From Deltaproteobacteria bacterium (GTDB lineage Bacteria; JADJOY01): 64,000 nucleotides of DNA. The position numbers and the translations under genes were made by a program. The stretch spans positions 186,001 through 250,000 of the forward strand of contig JADJOY010000008.1 of the NCBI GenBank assembly GCA_016713535.1, in the 5' to 3' direction. Positions 56,125 through 64,000 of this stretch are shown one piece after another. A model generated the notes under the pieces. It was not told the origin of the DNA. It did no database searches and worked only from the letters and a program-made list of their open reading frames with translations. The stretch's first letter is position 1, and each line of letters starts with the position of its first letter.

Positions 56125-57067
56125 TCAATGGACCGCGGCCGCCTCGGCGTCGCGCTCGAAGCGGTCGAGGGCGAAGGGCGTGACGAGGTGGGCGAGGTAG
56201 CGCTCGGGGATGAGCGCGCCCGAGACCCCGACGGTCGTGCCCGGGTGACGGTCGAGCGGCCGGAAGTACGTGCCGAGGAGCTGGTCCCACAGCATCGTGG
56301 TGTTGCCGAAGTTCCGGTTCGACTCGTCGAGCACCACCGAGTGGTGCCAGCGGTGGACCTCGGCGGTCGCCAGGACCCGGCTCACCGGTCCGTCGACGAA
56401 CGCGATGTTGGAGTGCTGGAGCAGCCCGTTCACCGCCTTGATCACGGTCCAGTAGGCGAGCACTTCGGGCGTCACGCCGAGCAGGATGAGCGGACCGTTC
56501 TCGACGCTGAAGGTGAGGATCACGTTGAACGGGTGGGAGCGCGCCGACGCCAGGAAGTTGAGGCGCTGCGGTGAGTGGTGCACCGCGTGGAGGCGCCAGC
56601 CGATGCGCGTCGCGTGCATGAAGCGGTGCGCCGAATAGGCACCGAAGTCGGCGAGGACCACCGCCAGCGCCACCTGGAGTGCCACCGGCCAGCTCGTGGG
56701 CCACGGCGCGGCCGCGCCCGGGCCGTGGAGGAGGCGGCTGCCGATCGCCGCCAGCGAGACCGCGAGTGTCGCGCGCACCGCTGGCGCCACCACGTACGCG
56801 GTGGCGAGGGTGTGGGTGAGGTCGACCGCGAAGCTCTTCCGTTCGAGGCGCCATTCGGTGCTGTGGGGCGCGAGCACCTCGAGCGCGCCGAGCGCGATCG
56901 CCGCGACGAACACCACCGTGCCCGTCGCGCTGCCGGCGGCCCAGCCCGCGTGAAGTAGCCCCGCGGTGGCCGCGAGCGCCGCGACGAGCACGGCCGGATA
57001 GGCGAGGGACCGCAGCGCGGGCGCGGCTAGGCGTGGACGACACGGGTACGTTGGTGTTGGGCGGCAT
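56125..57067 (-). CDS. Sterol desaturase/fatty acid hydroxylase-family membrane protein
   Basis: An integral-membrane di-iron enzyme of about 310 residues with four or more hydrophobic segments. The His clusters are HRFMH, HAVHHS and HRWHHS, the ERG3/C5-sterol desaturase superfamily arrangement. It could hydroxylate or desaturate sterol-like, hopanoid or lipid substrates. The N-terminus is uncertain: ATG 57067 (MPPNTNVPVSS) is in a different frame from the body (PALRSLAYPAVLVAALAATAG), and a one-base shift near 57035 would join them. Otherwise GTG 56991 is the in-frame start. Confidence 0.8.
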
Positions 57068-57532
57068 GCGATCGAGCCTATATCGGAAGCGGAGCCGTCG
57101 CGGTGCGCGCCCGGGCGAGTGCGTGGCGTGCCGAATGGCAAACGCCGGCGCCCGGTTGCGGCGACCACACCGATCGTCGCTTGCGGCCCACCGCTTCGTG
57201 ATTACCCTGGAGGCGGTTCACCGTTGTTGCGGGGGATGACGATGCGACCTGCTTCGCGACTCGTGATCTCGCAGTTCCTCCCGCCGAGCCCCACTCGGCG
57301 CCGCACCAGCGAGCTCCCGTTCGGCCCCGAGCCGTAATCCGACCCACGCGTAGGACCCGCCCGCCGGTCGAGCGCGCGTAGCCAAGCGCCGCGCACCGTC
57401 GACCGGCCGCGACCCGCGCCATGCAGTCGGCGCGCGCACGCGGTCCACGCCACCACCACACGCGCGATACGGCGCCTGGCTCGCGACCATTCCGGCCGCG
57501 CAGCGCGAGCGCCGCGACGGAGGGATCGCACC
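57068..57532. other. 465-bp gap with no supported gene
   Basis: Only short Arg-rich reading frames occur here. A minus-strand stretch reading NCEITSREAGRIVIPRNN near 57230-57285 might be a gene remnant. I see no tRNA or clear terminator. Confidence 0.4.
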
Positions 57533-59626
57533 ATGGCTTTGCTCACGTTCGTCATCGCTCACTGGTTCCTGGTTTCGCTCGGGACCGCGGTGAGCCTCTA
57601 CCTGCTCGCCGGCATCCGGCTCATCCCGAACACCAAGGTCGGGATCGTCGAGAAGCGCGTGAGCCGCAAGGGCTCGATCGAGAGCGGCCTGATCGCGCTG
57701 CAAGACGAGGCCGGCTTCCAGCCCGCGATCCTGCGCGGTGGCATCCACTACCTGCTGCCCTTCTTCTACGCGGTGCACAAGATGCCGCTGGTGACCGTGC
57801 CGCAGGGCAAGATCGGCTACGTGTTCGCCCGTGACGGGGCACCACTGCCCGCGACGCAGACGCTAGCCAGCAACGAGAAGGCGAAGGACTTCGACGACGT
57901 CGCGACGTTCCTGAAGGCCGGTGGCCAGCGCGGCCCGCAGCGCAGCATCGTCCGCGAAGGGACCTACGCGCTCAACCTCGCGCAGTTCGTGGTGCTCACC
58001 GAGGAGGGGGTCTACGCGCTGCAACTCGAGGACAGCGAGCAGAAGCTCTTCGAGCGCATGGCGACGATCATCAAGGAGCGCGACGGGTTCCGCCCGGTGG
58101 TGATCAAGGGTGCCGACGACGTGATCGGCATCGTCACCGTCCACGACGGCCTGTCGCTGCCGTCGGGCCAGATCATCGCCCTTACGGTGGGCGACGACTC
58201 CAAGGTCGCCGCGACCTACCACAACAACTTCCAGGACATCGGCGCCTTCCTGCACGCCGGCGGTATGCGCGGTCGCCAGCACCAGGTGCTGGTCGAGGGC
58301 ACGTACTACATCAACCGCCTGTTCGCGACCGTCGAGATGGTGCCCAAGACCGTGGTCGACGTCGGTAACGTCGGCGTCGTCGTGTCGTACATCGGCGAGG
58401 CCGGCACCGACCTCTCCGGCACCGACTACACCCACGGCGAGCTGGTGAGCGAGGGCCAGAAGGGCGTGTGGAGCCGGGCGCTGCTGCCCGGCAAGTACGC
58501 GTTCAACACCTACGCCGGCAAGGTGCTGTCGGTGCCCACCACCAACTTCATCCTCAAGTGGAACAAGTCCGAGGTGGGGGCTCACCACTACGACGAGAAC
58601 CTCGCCGAGGTCTCGCTCATCACCAAGGACGCGTTCGAGCCGTCGCTGCCGCTCTCGGTGGTGGTGCACATCGACTACAAGAAAGCACCGCTGGTGGTGC
58701 AGCGCTTCGGCGACATCAAGCGCCTGGTCGAGCAGACCCTCGACCCGATGGTCTCGGCTTACTTCAAGAACATCGCGCAGACGCGCACCCTGATCCAGCT
58801 CCTCCAGGATCGTAGCGCGATCCAGGATCAGGCCTCGCGGGAGATGAAGTCGAAGTTCGCGAACTACAACCTCGAGCTCGAGGAGGTGCTGATCGGCACG
58901 CCCACCGCGGGCAAGGGCGGTGGCCAGATCGAGCAGATCCTGAACCAGCTTCGCGCCCGCCAGGTCGCGGTCGAGCAAGTCGAGACCTACAGCCGCCAGG
59001 AGGCCGCCGCGGTGAAGGAGCGCGAGCTGCGTGAGGCCGAGGCGCGCGCGAAGCAGCAGACCCCGATCACCGAGTCCGAGCTCTCGATCGTGGTGCAGAC
59101 CAACCAGGGCAAGGCCGACCTCGCTCGCGCCCAGCAGCAGGCGGCGCAGATCCAGGCGCTCGCGCAGGCCGAAGCCGAGAAGATCGCGCGACTCGGCGAG
59201 GGCGAGGCGCGCAAGGTGCGCGTCATGGCCGAGTCGGAGGCCGAGCGCGCGGCGCGCGTCGGCGTGGCGCAGGCCCTCGCCATCGAGGAGCAGGTGCGCG
59301 CCTACGGCGGCCCGCGCTTCCAGCTCACCAAGGAGGTCATGAACCGCTTCGCCGAGGCGATCGAGAAGGCGAAGGTGGACGTGGTGCCGCGCATCCTGAT
59401 GGGCGGTGGCGTGGCGGCCGACGGCAAGGGCGGCCTCGGTGGCGGTGGCAACGTCCTGGAGGCGCTGCTGGGGCTGCTCCTCGCCGACAAGATGGGGCTC
59501 GACGTGGGAGCGTCGGCTCCCATGAGCGCGGACGCGGAGGCGATGCGCGCCGAGGTCCGCGCGGCGGTCGCCATGGACCGCGGCAGTTCGAGGGGACGGA
59601 GCGTGGACGGCGCGCCGACCGGGTGA
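57533..59626 (+). CDS. Flotillin-like SPFH-domain protein
   Basis: A 697-residue protein with an N-terminal membrane anchor (about 3-27), an SPFH/band-7 region and a long Ala/Glu/Gln-rich coiled-coil (about 455-600, with AEAEKIARLGEGEARKVR), then a Gly-rich stretch and an acidic tail. Flotillins organise membrane microdomains and scaffold protein complexes. Between the anchor and the SPFH domain there is extra sequence with two similar-looking blocks (KDFDDVATFLKAGGQRGPQR and FQDIGAFLHAGGMRGRQHQ), apparently an internal duplication not usual in short flotillins. It is a single gene. Confidence 0.85.
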   Translation: MALLTFVIAHWFLVSLGTAVSLYLLAGIRLIPNTKVGIVEKRVSRKGSIESGLIALQDEAGFQPAILRGGIHYLLPFFYAVHKMPLVTVPQGKIGYVFARDGAPLPATQTLASNEKAKDFDDVATFLKAGGQRGPQRSIVREGTYALNLAQFVVLTEEGVYALQLEDSEQKLFERMATIIKERDGFRPVVIKGADDVIGIVTVHDGLSLPSGQIIALTVGDDSKVAATYHNNFQDIGAFLHAGGMRGRQHQVLVEGTYYINRLFATVEMVPKTVVDVGNVGVVVSYIGEAGTDLSGTDYTHGELVSEGQKGVWSRALLPGKYAFNTYAGKVLSVPTTNFILKWNKSEVGAHHYDENLAEVSLITKDAFEPSLPLSVVVHIDYKKAPLVVQRFGDIKRLVEQTLDPMVSAYFKNIAQTRTLIQLLQDRSAIQDQASREMKSKFANYNLELEEVLIGTPTAGKGGGQIEQILNQLRARQVAVEQVETYSRQEAAAVKERELREAEARAKQQTPITESELSIVVQTNQGKADLARAQQQAAQIQALAQAEAEKIARLGEGEARKVRVMAESEAERAARVGVAQALAIEEQVRAYGGPRFQLTKEVMNRFAEAIEKAKVDVVPRILMGGGVAADGKGGLGGGGNVLEALLGLLLADKMGLDVGASAPMSADAEAMRAEVRAAVAMDRGSSRGRSVDGAPTG

Positions 59627-59762
59627 CCGTGGCGCGCTGACCGAGCCGAGAGCGAGCGGCCAGTCGTGGAGCACGAGGCGTGCTCTGCGGCTGGCCGCGC
59701 CGGTTGCGGGGCGCCCGCAGCGCTTTCTACATTGGCCCCAGGTGCGCTCCCGCGGAGGCCCC

Positions 59763-61544
59763 ATGGATCGATCGCAGCGAAGTGAGCACGTCTCGATTCG
59801 TCGTACGGTGCTGGCGAGCGTCGTCGCGCTGGCGCTCGGGACCAGTGGATGCCTCACCGTCGGGGCGGTCGCGCCCAACCCCGCGCCGCCCGGGGCGCTG
59901 ATCACGATCCTGGGCCAGGGCTTCGGAGTGCGCGGGCTCCTCGACGGCGTCCTCTACGGCGGCGTCTCGATCCCGGTGCTCGCGTGGACCGACTCGCAGA
60001 TCGTCGCGGTGCTGCCCAACCCCAAGCCGAACGGCACCTACCCGGTGCAAGTGAAGCACGGAGGCCAGCTCTCGGCGCCGGTGTCCCACACCATCGCCGC
60101 GGCCACTGGCGCGACGATCTCGGGGCTTCACCTCACCCCCAACCCGAACAACGTCCTCAGCACCGTCGTCGAGTTCGAAACCTCGGCATCGGCGACACCG
60201 TGGGTGACGGTGTCGTCGAGCGCCGGTGCCTTCCAGGTGCCGGCGAGCGGGATCCTCAGCGCCGCCCCAGGGACGAGCCACCGGATCGCGGTGCTCGGGC
60301 TCCACACCCAGGTGCCCTACACGATCACGGCTGGCGCCACCGACGGAGCGGGCCGCCCGAGCCAGCCCGGCAGTCTCTTCTACACGCCCGACCCGCTCCC
60401 GGCTGGCTTCCCGCCGCTCGCCCTCACCGTGCGCCAGCAGGGGCAGTTCGCGCCCGGGCTCCTGCTCTTCGGCATGACCCGCGGGATCATCGCCGCCGAC
60501 ACAGGGATCTACGTGGTCGACGACGGCGGCGAGCCGGTCTGGTACTACCGCAAGCCGGTCACGGTGTTCAGCCACACCGCTCAGCTTCGCAACGGCGACT
60601 ACCTCTACCTCGACTACCTGAACGGCGTCGTCGGGCAGGTCGATCTGCTCGGCAACCCGGTCCACACGTGGACCTCGAACATCGGCGGCCTCCTCCACCA
60701 CGACGTCGAGGAGCTTCCGAACGGGAACCTGCTGATGCTCGACGCCGAGGTGCGGGCGATCCCGGGCTTCCCGGGGAACCAGACCCTGAACCTGGTGGGG
60801 GACGTGGTGGTGGAGCGTGACCGGAACGACGGTCACACGGTGTGGTCGCTCTCGCTCTTCGACGTCCTCGATCCGTACCGCTACGCCAGCACCGCCATGT
60901 TCGACGCGCCGGTCTACGACGCGTACTTCGGCGGGCTCTCCACCCGCGACTGGACCCATGTCAACAACGTCATCTACGACGCCAGCGACGACTCGCTGAT
61001 CCTCACGCCGCGCACCCAGGACGTGATCCTCAAGGTGAGCCGAGCCACCAAGCAGCTCGTGTGGGTGGCGGGTGACGACCTGCCGAGCTCGAGCGCCGAC
61101 GACGCCTGGCCATGGCTCACGTTCGTGGGTGCCGGACGGCTGCCCAACTTCCCGCACGGGCCGTCCATCGCGCCCAACGGCGATCTCATCCTCTACGACA
61201 ACGGCAACGAGCTGCCGGTCGAGTACTCGCGGGGCGCCCAGTACGCGATCGACGGCGCGAGCCGCACGATCCGCCAGGTGTGGGAGTACGTCGATCCGAC
61301 GTATCACCCGCCGCTCTTCGGGCCGTGGCTCGGCAACGCACTCGCGTTCCCGGGCGGCACCGCGCTGGTGAACGACGCGGGGATCAACGACCCCAACTTG
61401 ATCTACCTGCGCATGGCGAAGCTCACCGAGGTGCGCAAGTCCGACAACCAGAAGGTGTGGGAGCTGGTGGTGCGCGACCCGGCCAACCTCGAGGGCTACA
61501 ACGGCTTCGACGCCGAGAAGATCCAGAGCCTCTATCCGCCGTGA
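59763..61544 (+). CDS. Arylsulfotransferase (ASST)-like lipoprotein
   Basis: A 593-residue secreted lipoprotein (LALGTSGC lipobox). An IPT/TIG-like beta domain (GAVAPNPAPPGALITILGQGF) comes first, then a beta-propeller of the arylsulfotransferase type (GIYVVDDGGEPVWYYRKP, LHHDVEELPNGNLLMLD, RDWTHVNNVIYD with the catalytic-type His). ASSTs move sulfate between phenols without PAPS. The start is ATG 59763. It is convergent with the HAD gene. Confidence 0.85.
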   Translation: MDRSQRSEHVSIRRTVLASVVALALGTSGCLTVGAVAPNPAPPGALITILGQGFGVRGLLDGVLYGGVSIPVLAWTDSQIVAVLPNPKPNGTYPVQVKHGGQLSAPVSHTIAAATGATISGLHLTPNPNNVLSTVVEFETSASATPWVTVSSSAGAFQVPASGILSAAPGTSHRIAVLGLHTQVPYTITAGATDGAGRPSQPGSLFYTPDPLPAGFPPLALTVRQQGQFAPGLLLFGMTRGIIAADTGIYVVDDGGEPVWYYRKPVTVFSHTAQLRNGDYLYLDYLNGVVGQVDLLGNPVHTWTSNIGGLLHHDVEELPNGNLLMLDAEVRAIPGFPGNQTLNLVGDVVVERDRNDGHTVWSLSLFDVLDPYRYASTAMFDAPVYDAYFGGLSTRDWTHVNNVIYDASDDSLILTPRTQDVILKVSRATKQLVWVAGDDLPSSSADDAWPWLTFVGAGRLPNFPHGPSIAPNGDLILYDNGNELPVEYSRGAQYAIDGASRTIRQVWEYVDPTYHPPLFGPWLGNALAFPGGTALVNDAGINDPNLIYLRMAKLTEVRKSDNQKVWELVVRDPANLEGYNGFDAEKIQSLYPP

Positions 61545-61572
61545 GGCGCCCCCTCGCGGCCGCCAGCGGACC

Positions 61573-62238
61573 TCACGCCGCGACGAGCCCGTAACGCTCG
61601 GGCCGGAACTCGGCGAGCGAGTCGAGGAGCTCGTGGACCGTGGGGTAGACGCTGCGCGGAGCGTGTGGACCGGGGACCGCGATCACGGTCATTCCCGCCG
61701 CGAGCGCCGCCTGCGCGCCGTTGGGCGCGTCCTCGAACGCCAGGCATTCGCTCGGCACCGCGCCGAGGCGGCGCGCCGCCTCCAGGAAGATGTCGGGTGC
61801 CGGCTTGCCGCGCTTCACCGCCGGGTCGTCGCCGAGGACGCGGGTGGCGAAGAGCTCGATCCACGCACGGTGCGCGCGGGTCTTGGCCTCGAACTCGACC
61901 TCGTCCGAACCGGTCGCGAGCGCGAGCGGCACGCCCGCGGCGGCGAGCCGCCGCACCAGCGCCTCGGCGCCGGGTAGGGCGGCGCACTCGGGGAAGCGCT
62001 CCATCAGGAGCGGAGCGCGCTCGGAGAGGTAGTCCTCGGGTGCGAGCGGCACGCCGAGGGTCTCGACGAGGATGCGCGCCGACTCGAGCTTCTTCTGTCC
62101 CATCATCCGGCCCTTCAGCACCGGATCGAGGGCCTTGCCGAAGCGCGCGAGGATCGCGTTCGTGACGAGCGTGTAGATGCTCTCGGTGTCGAGCAGCAGG
62201 CCGTCGAGATCGAAGATGCAGGGGCGCCGGGCGGTCAT
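61573..62238 (-). CDS. HAD-superfamily phosphatase
   Basis: A 221-residue HAD hydrolase. Motif I is FDLDGLLLDTE (D10 nucleophile, D12), motif II LALATGSD, motif III KRGKPAPD and motif IV FEDAPNGAQAA. The sequence resembles the pseudouridine-5'-phosphatase/HDHD1 subgroup that cleaves phosphates from small metabolites. It has no signal peptide. It is convergent with the ASST gene and divergent from the desaturase gene. Confidence 0.88.
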   Translation of the reverse strand: MTARRPCIFDLDGLLLDTESIYTLVTNAILARFGKALDPVLKGRMMGQKKLESARILVETLGVPLAPEDYLSERAPLLMERFPECAALPGAEALVRRLAAAGVPLALATGSDEVEFEAKTRAHRAWIELFATRVLGDDPAVKRGKPAPDIFLEAARRLGAVPSECLAFEDAPNGAQAALAAGMTVIAVPGPHAPRSVYPTVHELLDSLAEFRPERYGLVAA

Positions 62239-62297
62239 GGGGCGGAAATCTAGCAGCGCGAACGGCCACGGACCGGGCTGACTCGCGAGCCTCGATG

Positions 62298-62331
62298 TTG
62301 ACAGCGATCGATGTCACCATTAGTAATGACA
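62298..62331 (+). promoter_or_regulatory. Desaturase promoter with inverted repeat
   Basis: A T/A-rich island in this GC-rich genome holds TTGACA (62298-62303), a good -35 box, and a TAGTAA-type element about 17 bp later. TGTCA (62312-62316) and TGACA (62327-62331) form a 20-bp inverted repeat between the boxes and the gene start (62395). It is a plausible operator for the downstream MerR regulator or another dimeric regulator. Confidence 0.5.
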
Positions 62332-62394
62332 TTGAACACTGTTACATCTATCGATGCGCCGCTGAGCGGTGGCATCTAACGAGGAGCCAAGCCC

Positions 62395-63579
62395 ATGCCG
62401 TCCACCGCCCGATCGATCCGACCCACCTCGCGGGTCTCCAACCCGTGCCAGCGTCTCCCCCCCGATGCCCTCAAGCGCTTCGGCGACGAGATCGAGGCCA
62501 TTCGCCGCGACGTCGAGGCGAAGCTCGGCAGCGACGACGTGCGCCACGTGAAACGCGTCGACGCGTTCTCGCGCACGATGGAGGTGGTCGGCCGCGTCCT
62601 GATCCACGTGAGCCCGGAGCCGGTCTCGTTCGTGGCGGGCGTGACCGCGCTGTGGCTGCACAAGCAGCTCCAGGCCACCGAGGTCGGGCACACCGCGCTC
62701 CACGGCGCCTTCGACGGTCTGCCGGGCGCCGAGCGCTTCCAGTCGAAGACCTTCCGCTGGGACACGCCCATCGACGAGGAGTCGTGGGACCAGGGCCACA
62801 ACAAACGTCATCACCCGTACACCAACATCGCCGGCAAGGACCCCGACATCCACTTCGGGCCGGTGCGCTTGACCGAGGACACCCCGTTTCGCGCGCATCA
62901 TCGCGGCCAGCTTCCGTTCACGCTGTTCGTGTTGTGGCCGAACTTCGGCTTCCTCATGAACCTCCACTTCAGCGGGCTCAACGACTTCTACTTCGGCAAC
63001 GACCGCGGCGAGGGCGGCATGGACTTCCTGCCCGACCGTTCGTGGAAGAGCGCGGTCACCGCGCACAAGCGCGCGCTTCGGAAGTACGCCCGCCACTACG
63101 CCAAGGAGTACGTCTTCTTCCCGGCGCTCGCGGGGCCGTTCTTCTGGAAGGTGATGCTCGGCAACTGGCTCGCGGCGACGATGCGCGACGTCTACTCGGC
63201 GATCACCATCTACTGCGGCCACGTCGGCGAGGACGTCGCGGCGTACGCGGAGGGGACGCGCCCGCGCGGCCCGGGCGCCTGGTACGCGATGCAGGTCGAG
63301 TCGGCGAACAACTTCGAGGTGAAGCTACCAATCTCGATGCTGTGCGGGGCCCTCGACCTGCAGATCGAGCACCATCTGTTCCCGCGCTTCCCGACCAACC
63401 GCCTGCGCGAGATCGCTCCGCGGGTGCGCGCCGCGTGCGAGCGCCACGGCGTGCGCTACCGCAGCGACACCTGGGGCCGCACCCTCGGCAAGGCGCTACG
63501 CCAGATCGCGCGGCTGAGCCGCCCGCGGCCGGGCGAGGCCGACGCCCCGCTCGGGGTGCCAGGCGCGGTGGCGGCATGA
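62395..63579 (+). CDS. Membrane fatty acid desaturase
   Basis: A 394-residue di-iron desaturase. His clusters: HTALH (H99, H103), HNKRHH (H135, H139, H140) and QIEHHLFPR (H326, H327). The last motif is typical of front-end or acyl-lipid desaturases. The hydrophobic segments between them span the membrane. It is preceded by GAGGAG eight bases upstream. The stop overlaps the start of the MerR gene (ATGA), so the regulator is coupled to its likely target. Confidence 0.9.
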   Translation: MPSTARSIRPTSRVSNPCQRLPPDALKRFGDEIEAIRRDVEAKLGSDDVRHVKRVDAFSRTMEVVGRVLIHVSPEPVSFVAGVTALWLHKQLQATEVGHTALHGAFDGLPGAERFQSKTFRWDTPIDEESWDQGHNKRHHPYTNIAGKDPDIHFGPVRLTEDTPFRAHHRGQLPFTLFVLWPNFGFLMNLHFSGLNDFYFGNDRGEGGMDFLPDRSWKSAVTAHKRALRKYARHYAKEYVFFPALAGPFFWKVMLGNWLAATMRDVYSAITIYCGHVGEDVAAYAEGTRPRGPGAWYAMQVESANNFEVKLPISMLCGALDLQIEHHLFPRFPTNRLREIAPRVRAACERHGVRYRSDTWGRTLGKALRQIARLSRPRPGEADAPLGVPGAVAA

Positions 63580-64000
63580 ACGCCGAGGCTGAGATCGACG
63601 ATAATGCGGCCATGGCGAAGCCGAGAGGACGACGGGCGAGCGAGGGTGGCGGAGTCGAGGAGCAGACGTCCGCGGGTGAGGCCACCGCGGACGAGAGCGC
63701 GGTCGTCGAATACACGATCGACGAGCTCGCCGCGCACACCCGTGTGCCGAGCCGCACGATCCGCTTCTACCAGGCCAAGGGTGCTTTGCCGCGACCAACG
63801 GTGCGCGGTCGCACCGCGTATTACGGAGCGGCCCACATCGAGCGCCTCAAGCTCATCGCCGATCTCCAGGACCGCGGTCTCACGATCCGCGCGATCCGCG
63901 ATCTGGTGGCCCGGATCGAGAAGGGCGACCTCGAGCTCGGCGCCTGGCTGGGCGTCGAGGAGCAGCTCTCGCGGCCGTGGGCGAACGACGCGCCGCGCTT
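63576..64000 (+). CDS. MerR-family transcriptional regulator, C-terminus outside the window
   Basis: The first 141 residues. After a charged 46-residue N-terminal extension, the winged-helix DNA-binding domain reads YTIDELAAHTRVPSRTIRFY and RLKLIADLQDRGLTIRAIRDL. Metal-binding Cys are absent in the visible part, so it is not of the classic metal-sensing type. The ATGA overlap with the desaturase gene suggests it regulates that gene, perhaps in response to membrane state. The effector domain lies beyond the right edge. Confidence 0.85.
   Translation, partial: MNAEAEIDDNAAMAKPRGRRASEGGGVEEQTSAGEATADESAVVEYTIDELAAHTRVPSRTIRFYQAKGALPRPTVRGRTAYYGAAHIERLKLIADLQDRGLTIRAIRDLVARIEKGDLELGAWLGVEEQLSRPWANDAPR

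Noticed and set aside
57863-59905. A 680-codon open frame on the minus strand
   Set aside because: It is antisense to the flotillin-like gene and is His/Asp/Leu-rich without a known motif.

Overview
The window is high-GC (roughly 70%) DNA from a Gram-negative bacterium: it encodes lipoproteins with lipoboxes, an OmpA-type outer-membrane protein and membrane-anchored multihaem cytochromes. The mix of F420-type luciferase-like oxidoreductases, cytochromes P450, DUF35/thiolase pairs, CaiB/BaiF CoA-transferases, many acyl-CoA dehydrogenases and an EtfD-like membrane protein suggests an uncultured soil lineage of the former Deltaproteobacteria (Myxococcota or Candidatus Binatota-like). That placement is inference. 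No rRNA, tRNA, CRISPR array or intact transposase was found.

Layout. 1-4.4 kb: divergent multihaem cytochrome c genes. 4.6-6.2 kb: a degenerate PHP protein and a methyltransferase. 6.3-10.2 kb: a large hybrid sensor kinase. 10.4-14.5 kb: a broken DUF1579 gene, an acyl-CoA synthetase, a peroxiredoxin-like gene and an LLM oxidoreductase. 14.5-16.1 kb: a hairpin and a DUF4398/OmpA envelope pair. 16.4-22.2 kb: assorted genes, including a probable rearrangement junction near 19.75 kb and a receiver protein with Glu at the phosphorylation site. 22.5-33 kb: a catabolic divergon. Enoyl-CoA hydratase, SCPx-type thiolase, DUF35 protein, EtfA, EtfB and a nitronate monooxygenase-like flavoprotein lie on the minus strand; a P450, a CMD protein, an EtfD-like ETF:quinone oxidoreductase and a SnoaL-like protein lie on the plus strand. 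33-38.7 kb: transport and hydrolases. 38.7-43.5 kb: a six-gene cassette of methyltransferases and a tandem CMP-sugar synthetase-like protein. 43.9-46 kb: an amine oxidase and a secreted protein. 46.1-55.3 kb: a second catabolic cluster with two acyl-CoA dehydrogenase/MaoC/MaoC-like sets, a CoA-transferase, an IpdF-like SDR, an LLM oxidoreductase, a P450 and a SnoaL-like protein. 55.4-56.1 kb: a small mobile-element-like unit and gene debris. 56.1-64 kb: sterol desaturase family protein, flotillin-like protein, arylsulfotransferase-like lipoprotein, HAD hydrolase, fatty acid desaturase and MerR regulator.

How it fits together. The two catabolic clusters look like one CoA-thioester pathway, probably for steroids or a similar alicyclic or branched substrate. 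P450s would oxygenate; the synthetase and CoA-transferase would activate; acyl-CoA dehydrogenases, hydratases, SDR and thiolase/DUF35 would shorten the chain; electrons would pass to EtfBA and then EtfD. Both divergent promoters of these clusters (28657-28670 and 52674-52687) carry a 14-bp box matching the actinobacterial KstR steroid-regulator operator pattern TnnAACnnGTTnnA. This shared operator is the most notable signal in the window.

Caution. At least fifteen otherwise well-formed genes are split by single-base shifts, mostly in short G/C runs. This looks like uncorrected long-read assembly error rather than decay, so the affected genes are given as joined spans with the shift located. 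A GC-rich hairpin repeat family (about 18 copies) sits between genes.
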